The translations under genes were made by a program, and so were the position numbers. 64,000 bases of DNA, from contig NC_046683.1 in assembly GCF_009870125.1 (NCBI RefSeq), forward strand, positions 64,371,869-64,435,868. Reading direction: 5' to 3'. The notes beneath the pieces are model-generated. The model was given only the letters and a program-made list of their open reading frames with translations. It was not told the DNA's origin and did no database searches. Shown here piece after piece: positions 12,637 through 23,899 of this stretch (within the stretch, counting starts at the first letter, position 1; each line of letters opens with the position of its first letter). This stretch comes from Drosophila pseudoobscura. Lineage: Eukaryota > Arthropoda > Insecta > Diptera > Drosophilidae.

Positions 12637-12643
12637 TATCGAT
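12637..12643. promoter_or_regulatory. DRE-like element of the RFWD3-like gene
   Basis: TATCGAT matches seven of the eight bases of the DREF/BEAF motif TATCGATA. It lies about 140 bases upstream of the RFWD3-like ATG (minus strand), a normal position for a housekeeping fly promoter. Confidence 0.4.
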
Positions 12644-13081
12644 GTTTTTTTGTCGATGGCTGGTTGTTCAGAATTTCATGCATACACTGAAGCAGTCACT
12701 CTAAAAGGGAGTAATTAAAATGCCACCAAAATCACCATGAAGGCAGAAGAGATCGTATCGGGCAGGGTGCTGCTACTGGCGATTTGAAATTTTTGTTCAT
12801 TTTCATGTTAAGCTTAAAATATTTTAAAATTACGATGTTCAATAGTGCGATAAGTATCGCGACCGCCGATAAAATGGGCAGAAAGGTTTTGTCGACCATT
12901 GTCGACCAGTATTCAAATACACTCCACTTTAGCGCAGTTCAGGTGAAAGGTATGGCAGTCTTTTTTGCAAGTAATGAGAAAGGGTATGATGGATCTGCAA
13001 GAAGAATTTACAAACAGTAACCACTCAAGTTTTTCACCCCTTTAAATAGAGGAGGGTCAGGAGGGCTAAGCTCGTTTTTTC
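12644..13081. other. Intergenic spacer between divergent genes
   Basis: No convincing gene. An open frame near 12784-13020 has no ATG at its start and no recognisable protein. The stretch separates the RFWD3-like gene (-) and the cold-shock gene (+). Confidence 0.5.
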
Positions 13082-13165
13082 ATCGGTATATTCACGGTAT
13101 ACATATTTGGAACATTAGACGGTATGTTTCTGGCGAAAAGTATAGATAAATCCACGGTCACACTG
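13082..13165 (+). promoter_or_regulatory. Motif 6 / Motif 1 promoter of the cold-shock gene
   Basis: A Motif 6-like ATCGGTATATTC (13082-13093, 10 of 12 consensus positions) is followed by a perfect Motif 1 core GGTCACACTG (13156-13165), the site bound by M1BP. This pair marks TATA-less housekeeping promoters. It lies about 550 bases before the ATG at 13715, so a 5' UTR of roughly that length, or one with an intron, is implied. Confidence 0.6.
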
Positions 13166-13714
13166 CCCTATCTTTGGACGCCTTCGCAGCCGCGATTTGT
13201 TGAAAAAATCAAAAAACCGCTTTGAAATCGGTAAAAGTGCAAGATATACGAGCTGAATAAAGTCACGGCACGTACAGTGAAACCCTTGCAGTGAGTTTCA
13301 AGTTGAAGTAAGAATTCCATCGAACCCAACCGGCATTTCGCCTCGCGGCAAATAATTGCATCAGTGTTGGTGGCCGCCGCCGCCGCCAAAGCACAGCAAA
13401 GCGCAAACCAAAGAAAGTTTGCTCATTACAATTGTAAATCATTAACAGGTGTTAATTAGAAAGATAGAGAGAGAGCGATAGAGTGAGTGGGAGCTTTTCC
13501 AGATAGAAAAGATTGGTAAGGCGACATTGCGGGGCGAAATATACCACAACGCAATTAACCCTCTGCGCCCCTGGCCTTGAACTCAATAGACTTGGCTGCC
13601 GTCCATACAGTGACGCCGCGACACACAGACACACATACCCGAAAGCCGCTTTCCTGCCACTTCCACTGCCACTGCTCTACTAACCGAAAGAAAAGAATCG
13701 AACTTGAAAGAACC

Positions 13715-14389
13715 ATGGCTGACCCAAAGACACCCGAGAAGATGCTTTCCGCCAAGCCGCCAGTGTTCCATCATCATAATAACAGCCCGAATGCCTCGCT
13801 GCAGCTACCGAGTCCCATAATCACGCGACGCACACGCACGGCCTCGACGTAAGTCCATCTCCTACATCTCCATCTCCCTTTCTCTGGCATTGATTTAATT
13901 GTCTCTTCCCACTGCTCCCTCCATCCATTGGACCTGGCCGTCGCTTTTGCGCGCGCACAAAACACACACAAAAAAAAAACACAACATAAACCCAACAAAA
14001 AATGGAATAAATTTAGCTCGGCTCGGGCCTTGGAGAACCCAGTGGTGACCGGCGTGGTAAAGTCCTTTAGCCGTAGCAAAGGACATGGCTTTATAATCCC
14101 CACTGCCGGTGGCGAGGACGTTTTTTGCCATGTTTCCGAGTAAGTTGTTTAATAATGCATTCAACCTTCGCTTCGCCCACCGTTTAACGTTTCGCTCACT
14201 GCTCACAAAAATTCCAGCATCGAAGGTGAATATGTGCCCATGCCCGGGGATGAGGTCAAATACCGTCTGTGCGCCATTCCGCCAAAGTACGAGAAACACC
14301 AGGCCGTGCACGTACAGATAAGCAACTTGACTCCCGAGGTGCACCACAAATGGGAGGAGCCCGTGTTTGGATCCTCGCCCGCCAAGTAG
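13715..14389 (+). CDS. CG9705: Cold-shock-domain RNA-binding protein (CARHSP1/CSDC2 family)
   Basis: CDS is 13715-13848, 14017-14139 and 14218-14389, with introns of 168 and 78 bp carrying GTAAGT donors; 142 residues. The ATG is the first in the exon, in a good context (AACC before ATG). Residues 1-45 form a Ser/Pro/Arg-rich leader (LPSPIITRRTRTAS) like that of vertebrate CARHSP1 and PIPPin. The single cold-shock domain (about 50-120) has RNP1-like SKGHGFI and RNP2-like DVFCHVS, followed by the family DIEGEYVPMPGDEVKYRLC segment. The tail ends in SSPAK. Vertebrate relatives bind mRNA 3' regions and are phosphoregulated on the leader serines; the same role here is inferred. The melanogaster symbol is from memory. 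Confidence 0.93.
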
Positions 14390-16073
14390 GTGTGGTGTGT
14401 TTGGAGGGAGGGTAAAGAAGGACGAATAAATGTTAGCAGCCTTCCATGGACTTTAATTGGACTGGAGCACGCCACACACGAGATGCTTAGATGGAAACAA
14501 CACGGAGGGGGAAGAAACCAACAATAACCATGAAAATGAAAGCGAACTGTCGAAAGAACCATAACAGAAACAGAAACAGAACCAGAGACCAGAAAAGAAG
14601 AGCCAGCCATTAAAGTATCAATTGAAAACTTACTTAATTAGACTCTAAGCGATAGAAGCGTTAGAAGCGATAGAAACAGAAAAACATAACAGTCACAAAT
14701 GTTGCCTTGAATTGGAAGAGGATAGCGACAGCTGAAACCAGTTTTACTCAAGTAATGCATATTGAAATCGTATTTGGAAATTGAAATTGTTGTTCGAGAT
14801 CATTGATGACATGATGATCGCCTGCCAGCATGCCAGCCTACCAGCCAGGCCTTGCTCGGCCCGGCCCGGCCCGTTTGTGTATCCACCAATTGGTTCTGGA
14901 GCCTGTATCAGTAATTACTTTTAATTATAATGAAATATCTGAATGTGTTCGCCAAGCAAACGAAACAGAAATTCAATTTATTATTATACCAACAAATGCT
15001 GCGAATTAAATATGCACTTTTTTTTCAATCTTCATGAGTGTGTTGTATTGTGTGTGCTGCTTGCACGGAATGGAATGGTGAAATTGAATTTTATCTGCAT
15101 GTTAATGTATTGTATACATTGTGCGAATATATACATGCCCCAGTTGTACAATGTCTTATCTGTGGGCATGGGAAGTCGAGCAACTGGACTCTCGCAGTGT
15201 GTATACCCAAGTGTACCTATCTAAAAATAGCTCCGAAAATGCCCCAAGTTGAATTTAAACATTGGTTGGGCGCGAACAATTTGAATTTCATTTTACGAGT
15301 GGGACGACCTTGTGGCCTGATCCGCCTCGGGATCGTCGAATGTCTTTCACGGTCTACTTCTGGGATGAGTGATATCGGACGACACCATCGCTGCCTCCAA
15401 AATCTTTGAAAATCCCCTGAAAACACTAACGCCCAGCACCACAAAAAATATATTCAAATTTTAACAGGGTCGCGCCCTTCACAGTGAGATAGTGTGACAG
15501 TTGCGCAAAAGCCAACGGGCACACTCCCAGCTGAGCCCATAGAACGCGTTAGGACTACTCTTCGCTCTCTTCAAATCGGTTAAAGCTCTATTTTTCGCTC
15601 TCTGAATCGGGTACTGAATCGGTAGCAACAATGAGTCTCATTCCATACTTTCCACATGTCCCGCAACATGGGAGCGGAAAGTTTATTAACGAAGGTTTTT
15701 CACACTGGCGCTTCCACTCGGCTTATATGGAACAAGAAGGAAAAAGTGTTGGCAACTTACAAATTTTCCCTTCAGGTGTCGCTTTTGGTAATTACATAAA
15801 TATGAAGTTAATATCTAGCAAATGTGTAGTTGGCGTGTAGTTACCATGTAAAGAAATAAGTTTAGTGGAAATTTTTTTTCCTTAAACATAATTTTAAAGG
15901 CAATGCAACAAAGATGAAAACTTAAATTTAAGTTTTCCTGTAGGAAATTGATTTATTAATCTTATTAAATTATGGATTCACAGCGGAGGATCGTAGTTAA
16001 ATAGTAATATTCAACCGAATACCAAAACGAGGAATATGACGCAGGTTGCTTACAAATAATTCGTCAATATATT
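14390..16073. other. Cold-shock gene 3' UTR and intergenic DNA
   Basis: An AATAAA at 14425-14430 lies 36 bases after the stop; later candidates also exist. Otherwise AT-rich sequence without a supported gene. A 69-codon ATG frame at 15631-15840 has no recognisable family and no clear splice partners. Confidence 0.5.
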
Positions 16074-16165
16074 TACGGTATATTTTGAAATTTTGTAACG
16101 TAGTTTTGGTATATTTCCGAGGAACGGGCCGTATGTGTTTTATCGATAAGTCCACGGTCACACTG
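16074..16165 (+). promoter_or_regulatory. FNIP: FNIP housekeeping promoter: Motif 6, DRE, Motif 1
   Basis: In order: a Motif 6-like TACGGTATATTT (16074-16085, one mismatch), a perfect Motif 6 TTTGGTATATTT (16105-16116), a perfect DRE TATCGATA (16141-16148) and a perfect Motif 1 core GGTCACACTG (16156-16165). This set is typical of broad, TATA-less promoters of ubiquitously expressed fly genes. Transcription would start just downstream, giving a long 5' UTR (possibly spliced) before the FNIP ATG at 17168. Confidence 0.7.
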
Positions 16166-17167
16166 GTTGCATTGTTGTTGCTTTGGGGATTGTAAATAAA
16201 CATATGTTTATAAATTATATGTTTATAGTATGCGTGAAATTAGCCAGATTTTAGCTTATTAATAAAATGTGACAGTTCTTTATTTGATGGACAATATCAA
16301 CCACAAAGTGTTCAGCTGCAATAAGTGATAAAAAGCAATGCCTTGTTTCGTGTTAAGATAGCAAATACAAAAAGCTGTGAATTGAAGCAGGGGGTGGAAT
16401 GGAGTGGAGGAACAAAAAAAACTACACAAAATTGTGTATTGGCCAAAGCTCCAGCTCCAGCAAGATGGAAAGAAGCCAAGACGACGGTCAGCAGGAGGGA
16501 AATCTTACTAGTTTTAGTAATAGCCCCCGCCAGCGGCAGCAACTGTTATTCTCACACATACATCGCAATGGCTCTCTGTCTCCGCTCTCACACACTTATA
16601 CATACGCGCTCTGACAACGACACCGACGCGCGCCTCTTGCAAACTTTTTAAAGCGGACGCCAACGTTGTTTGGGGCCTCACATCTTTTCGGCGTGGAACG
16701 GTAAAGACCTGTAGAGCAGCGATTTCCGCCGCTCAGGATGAGGGCAAAAGCAACGCAAAGCAAAAATAGCAATATTCATTCAATCAAATAAATAACCAAG
16801 TGTGTGTCTGTGAATACTCGGCAACTACAGGAAGAGATCATTTGGCAAAAGAAAGAGAAGAAGCAGCAGCAGCAGCAAGACATACATACACACACACATA
16901 CAGATGTAGATGTATGCAGATGCAAAGAAAAGTGCAAAGCGAAAGTTTAATTGTGGCAGCCAAGCATCATTTTCTCTAGCTCTCTCTCTGTCTCTATCGC
17001 GCGCGTGTTGGAAAAACTAACGGCACCCGACACATTCCAAGGAAAGAGTGAAACAGTGTCTGTGTGTTTTTTTTTGTGTGAAAAGATTTACAGTGATTTA
17101 CAATAAATTGTTGTTAGGATATTGGCCAGATGTGTTTATTAAATGATTGCGCACACTGTATGTTATT

Positions 17168-20100
17168 ATGGCCTTATTGAATAAACTGTTCTTTCCGTCG
17201 GCACCAGCAGCAGCAACAGTAGCGGCCGCAGCGGCACCCACGCACGCGTCAGCGCTGACCGCGTCTGCGTTCGCGTCCCAACAAACCGCAGCAGCGCTAA
17301 TTAATAGCCAAACAACAACATCATTACCGGCAGCGTCGGCGTCACGTACAACTCACGCCTCCCCCGCCTCCACTCATGCCGCTGTCTCTGCTGGCAGCGG
17401 CAATAGTTCGTCGTCCGCAAAAGCTACAAAACAAACTTCGCGAAATTATCTAAGGTAAGTGTTTATCTGCCTATCTACGTATATATGTATGTACCTCCTT
17501 GCCTTTGCATGCACACACAGGCCAAAATGAGTTTAGGAGCCTGTGTGTGTTTGTGTGTCATACCTAACACCCGGTATTAGTTCGTCGTCGATAAATGCGA
17601 ACAACAAAAGGTGCAGCCGCAGTCATCACACGACAGCTGCAAATATCCACACACGCATACATGCATGCACACTCTGACAAAAAGGCGTTCTCATGATGCG
17701 TTTCACGCTTTCCTCTCTTGCTCCCTCTCCTGCTCCCTTCCTTGTACCTGCACTCAGTTGCTTCCTCTTCTCTTTGTTCGTACGCAAATTGGCAAGCGTA
17801 AACGGGGCCGATAACCCAACGAACATATTCGCTGTGCATCAGAGAGCGTCACGTAGGCCATGCATCATTGATATTGATAGAGGAGACAGCGATACAGTGA
17901 ACGCGTTCTAAGTGAGATAAGGGCTGGCCTTTACCCAAAAAACTAAGTTATTCCCGTAATTGGTTCAGTATCTTGTGACTTTACTGTATATCCATAAGGA
18001 AAGCTCCCCACTGCAAGCCTAGGCTTATACGCCACCCCCAGCAGTGCATTGGGTAGCAGTCATGGCAGGAACAGCAACAAAAACAGCAACTACACTGATA
18101 GCAATGTTCTATTCCCCCCGCCACCGCCCCCGCCCCCGATTGAGCTGCGCGCGCAAACAACTGTGCCCCCCTTCGTTTTATTCTTCTCTCTCTTCGTTAT
18201 CGCCTCGTGCGCGCCGTCTCACTCTCAACCTGATTCTCTTGCTCTCTTGCTCGCTCTGCTTGGTCTGTGGTCTGTGGTCTGTGGGCGTTCGCTGATAGGT
18301 GAGCGGGAAGCGGTAGCGGATGGCGGCGGCGGCAACGTCAGGCGCAAATGTAAATAAAAGCGAATCACATGACTTGCTAATCGGCGCTCGCGGCCTGCTC
18401 TCGTGATTATTATGTCATACACATTGTTTTTGCTGCTCTTTCTCTTTCGCTCTCGCTGCTTCTACTGCTCTATCCCTTTCGCTCTCGCTGTGTTGGCTCT
18501 TGTGGGTTGCCGTTAATTCATTTCTTTATTATTTATGCTGCCTTTACAATGTTGATTTTTGACACTCGTGCGCGCGGGATGGGTACAAAGAGCATGTGTG
18601 TGTGTGGGTGGGCTGCTCTGATTGGGAACTCTAACTGGATTTAACAGCGGTGGGCGCCGGAGTGGGTGCACTGCAATTTTCATTTGCATACGAAACGCTG
18701 TCCCCCACATTTTCGTTTCGGCCATAATCTTTCGATCGACTTGATTAGCGCCCCGTTTAATGGGTCTGACCGATAACACGACGGCAGCGGGTGCCAGTAG
18801 GCAACAACAGCTCCATATATCTCTATATACTATATACATGTATATAGGTATATATATATATATATATAGGGTAATGGTGAAATTGTCAGATTCGAGTGGT
18901 TATTGACCAATACCCGCGGGGTGTATATACTTTTATGGCCGCGCCTGTCCATGCTTTTATGTGCCAGGCAGCATTCGAGCGCGCCATCACGTGATAGAAG
19001 CTTTTTCGCTCTGCTAATTAAGCGCGGGGTTTTTGCACTTTGAACACTTTAAAATAAAAATAACAGGAGAAACAAAAAAAAAAAAAACAAAACCCCGTAA
19101 ACCGTAGTGTTGACAGCTGGCTCGACCAACTCCCACACCTCACACCCTCTCATTCTCTTCCATCCTCCCTTCGGGCCGCTATCTTTGTAGTAGGTCAGGT
19201 TTTTTGACTCGCTGTAAACTAAATAAACGCTTACACACACACAAAACGATTATTAATAAAAATTAACTCCACTTGGCATTATTTACTGTTACTGTTTAAC
19301 AGTCACTGCCGCGCCCCACCCTCCCCCTCTGGAGTAATTTTCCATGACAGATGACTAAAAACCGCCTGAACCCCACTTATCGTTCATATTTTTGCTTGGT
19401 CTGTGTGTTTCGTGGCCAAAAGAAGTGGTTTATAAATACTTTTCGTCTAAGAATAAAAGAGAGATAGAGATAGAGAGAGAAACACACACACACACTAGAA
19501 GAAAAGCCAGAAAAATTAAATTCTGGAAATTTCTATACGATACTGTACTATAAGATACGATACGATACAACACCATTCGTTCCATACGTTTTCAAGGTCT
19601 GGACACCTGAAGTGAATCAACCAAATGTCGCCGTGAATCATATGAACAACAGCACCACCAGATCGTGACCATGTTTAGACATTTGCTAGCCAGTTGGTCA
19701 CATGACAAGAGAGCCATAAAAAAAATTGTATTAAATTTTCGATATATGGGTAGCAAAAAAACAAAACCAGACGGAGGCGGGGGTCCATCATGTGCCTCAG
19801 AAGAAGGCAAGGCGCATTCGAAAATTCCTTAACCCAATTCGCAAGTCATTCCCCAGATATCCATCCACACACGGAGACATCGTACGGTCTGTCCAAAAAT
19901 ATACACATGTGAACGTATGTACATATGTATATGTATGTACACACCATATAGCAGCTATTAGCGGGCTGGTATTAATTCCCGATAAGTTCGGGGATTTCAC
20001 GCAAAAAGACCATATCGAGCAAACAGCCGAACAGCACCTCCAGCTCCACCTCTATATACAAATTGTGATTTCATACACCCCGCGAATCGCGAATCGCAGA

Positions 20101-23100
20101 TCGCAGATCGAAATCGCGAATCGCCAACTGGCTGCGAACGGCTGTCTTGGCTTTCGTTTCGGATGATTCGATATTCGGCAGGAAATTAGCACCAAGGGTG
20201 GAAAACTTTGTGCCAACAGATTCCCATTGTGTGCGCATATGGGCTAAGAAAAGCCCTCCAAAGATCCGATGGCAGCTTCAGGCACGTGTGAAGCACTACA
20301 CAAGATCTCTCTGATTGGCGATTAAATAAAGCGAACAAAGCGCTGATAGCTCCACAAATCACAATTCACAAATCACATATCACATATCAATCTCTTTCAT
20401 CAACTGTCCAACTGGCGGCGACTGACCGACCGACCGACTGACCGACCGACTGAATGCCTGAATGAATGCCGCCGCCGCCTAGGAGTGAACCATTATGGAT
20501 GATTCCACTTAGAGCCTTTTCGCCGGCTTAGTGTCATGCCAAATGAGTCGTAAATTAGAAATTCATTAATAGTGCTCGATAAGTGCCCGCAAATTGTTTG
20601 GCCAAACACTGCCCCTCCAGACATCAGACATCAATCAAAACGGTGCTCTCCACCGTGAAGTGGAGTGGAGTGTCGTGGGGTGGCGTGGGGTGGCGTGGCA
20701 TGGTGTGGTGTGGCGTGGAGTGGGGGACTGTCACGGCACAGGTGTGAATCCATCGAACTTACATCGATCGTAACGATCGTAACGATCGTACATATGTATA
20801 TTGTATATGTTTATGTGATGTGATGTGGTGCCATCTTGTCTGGCCAAATAAATGTATCCAAAAATAGTATCATCCCCTGCCTCGTGCCCTCATCATTGAG
20901 TTATGAATAAAGAGAAGTCACACTAGAAGCCAGCCATCTGCTGTTGTTGTGTTCCGAGTATGGGAAGGAGTAGGGGGCAAACAGAAATCAGCACATTTAA
21001 ATGGCAACACAGTGAGTGGAGGCGCGGGTGTGCCGCGGGGCTGTGTGGGGGCTTGGGTTCATGTGTGAAGTCGCGTGGTCTGCCAAGTCATATGAGTGAG
21101 TCGTCGACGTCGGCGCTTATCCAGTTTTGTACCCTGTAAAGGTTGGGTATATGCTTTGCTGCACTACGGTCTGGGTAATGGGTATCTCTGCGGTATGCCC
21201 AGGCCGATTCCTATCCAGCGCTGCTTTGTCTGTTGCCGCTGCCGCCTCTGCCGCATCGTTGTTGTCACTCATTATCAGGTTGACAAAAATAAATAAAAAT
21301 AAAATAGTCATACCTTTATTTTTTGTTGTTGTTGTTGTTTTGTTTTTTTACTGCCGCCGCCTGATAATGAGCAAACAAACAAAGTAAGCGCCCGAAAGTA
21401 CCCGCAAGTACAAAAGGCACGGTTGGAGCCCTAATTTAAGCCGAAAGATCTATTAACAGAAGCCATGCCCAGCCCCCCCCGCCCACCTGCCCACCGACCA
21501 CTGCTAAGCCAATTTCGAATATCTGCCATTCATTAGCTCTATTTAAATTATTTGTACGGGTCGGGTTACTATTGTATTTGCCTTTGTCTTAGCTCCGGAA
21601 AACCAAAGCCAAAGCACTTGAAATTCATGGAAATATTATGAGATTTGAGTCAACAATTGTGTAAATAAATGCCACTGGATGTATGACTATTATTGTTTTT
21701 TTTTTGTATATTAAGTTTCCGAAACAGAAACTGAACAGATCGTTCGGATAGTAGTAGCCCATACTCTCGGGGGTCAACAATTTGTGATCCGTACTTCAGT
21801 CGGAGACCTCGAGGTCTACATATATGTATTATGAAAAAGCTAACAAAGAACTCGGATTCTGCTTTATCTTCAAGGGCTTTCGCTCTCTCTCTCTCGCTCT
21901 TTGTTTCATTAATCATTTAATGCTCTTGGCTTTGGTTTGCTTTGCTCTTTGCTCAATGGAAACAGTTTTAATTGATCCCTCAAGCCCGCAATCTTTTCAT
22001 TAACATTTCTATATACGAGTATTTCCTTGAAAGTGACGGAAGTTTCTCTATTTTCTACTCGTCTCTGCTGCTGATGATGGGGATGATGATACATTGTTGG
22101 ATTAAGGTGAAACACAAAAAGATCGACTAGATGTCGTCATCTGTGTACCAAAGATGATTCCGTACTAAAAAATGGATGTTGATCCGTGATCTCACATCGC
22201 TTTCAGGGGCTCCCAGCACTTGAGTCACTATCTGTTATTCTGCTGTGTGTTTGTGTGTGTATTTGCCAGGTGTCACAAGTGCCCCGCAGAACGCCCACAC
22301 ATGGCACTGCCTCCGCCTCCGCCTCTGGTGGGGGGTGGGAGGGGTCGCATTCATTGATTGATTGGGCCGCCGCCCTCCTCCAGACCTCGATCGGTTGTCA
22401 ACGTCGTTGCCGTCTGGTGAGGTCTGTTTGCATTGGTCTCAAGTGACAATGAAAATCACTCGATATTTTTGTCGTCATTTGCTCATTAGTATTGTGAGCA
22501 ACATACGGAGACGGGCACTGGGCTCTGGGGCTCTGGTGTGTGCTCCGGCCGTCGTCCGTCCGTCTGTTTGCATGGCTGATAAATATCTTATGTTGCGCCT
22601 GGCCCCACCACTCCCCTCCCCCCCTCTATTCGCACAGCCAGAGGAAGCGGATTTTGCCGAATTGCCTTGAACTTGACATTCATTATTTGCACACACTTCC
22701 CTGCCCAGGTGGCAGTGGGGGTGAAGGTGAAGGTGAAGGTCGTTGCTCGCACACTGGACAACAATTGAGGGATATACGAGAGTAGACTTACATATAATAT
22801 AAGACCATATATATATATATATATATATGTATATAGTATATAACTGTTTATAATAGGCCGTTGATAATGATAGACAATTTGTTGGGCAGCTGCTGCGCCC
22901 CTTGTTATTCCCCCCATTTGTACATTTCCATTTCCATTGTCGTTGTCGTTGTCGTCGTTGTCGTCGTCGTCGCCAACGTCTCCCAGCGTCACCAAAGTCT
23001 CCAAACGTCGCCATCGTCGCCATCGTGGTTGTTGGTTGGGTTGGGTCATGTGACTTGTTGAATGGAGCAACTGGTTGTTGCTTTTGTTGCTTTTGCTGCT

Positions 23101-23786
23101 TTTGCTGCTGCTGCTGCTGCTGTGGTTTTCGCTTTGCTTTGCTTTACTGTGCCTGTGCTTTGTTGTCGTCGCTTTGGAAATCTGTGCTTTGCTTTTATTT
23201 GCCACGCTCTCTTTCACTCACTCACACAGGCAGACAGACGGATAGACAGACGGACAGACAGACAGACAGACGGACCGAGCTAAAGACAGAGGAAGCCAGA
23301 CAAAGAGGACAGAGAGAGGGAGAAAACAGAGACAGACACGCTCTGTAAAGTCATTAACAGTTGTTGATTTGATTAGAATAATTGTTGGTTCCTCCACCTC
23401 CCCCGCTCTCCGACCCCTCTCTTCCGGCGACCAGTAGCCGACACGTGTAGACAGAACAGGGAACAGGGAAGCTTCTGCATGCCGAATTTGCAGACTCCAA
23501 TGTGCAGTGATTCGCTTTAGAGGAGCCCGACTGTGCCACACCACACCACTCCAACTATTGATGGATGTGTGTGGGGCAAAAGTTTGAAACACTTTTCGCT
23601 TATCGTCTGTGGCGTTGCCGTTCCGGTTTGGTGTAGTTTTCCCATATCAATCATTGGCGTCGCGTCTCTCTTGAGGCATGGAAAATCCAAGGGCTAATCA
23701 AAGCATAATCCCACCCAAAGCCCGATAACAATTGTCACCCACTCGAATGCCACTTGGCCCTGCCTCGGATACTGGCCCGTCCCACC

Positions 23787-23817
<31 letters not shown>

Positions 23818-23868
23818 ACCTACTTTATAAATATACGCGATCAAATCAATCAAAATACAGTCCGCAAG

Positions 23869-23899
<31 letters not shown>

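Noticed and set aside
12784..13020. 78-codon frame upstream of the cold-shock gene
   Set aside because: No ATG at its start, AT-rich and overlaps the intergenic promoter region.
15631..15840. 69-codon ATG frame between the cold-shock gene and FNIP
   Set aside because: Acceptable start context, but no recognisable protein and no clear splice donor or upstream promoter; cannot be supported.
22588..23217. 209-codon minus-strand frame in FNIP intron 1
   Set aside because: Translation of CGT/CAA/TA simple repeats (runs of S, K, D, N and YIYIY); not a gene.
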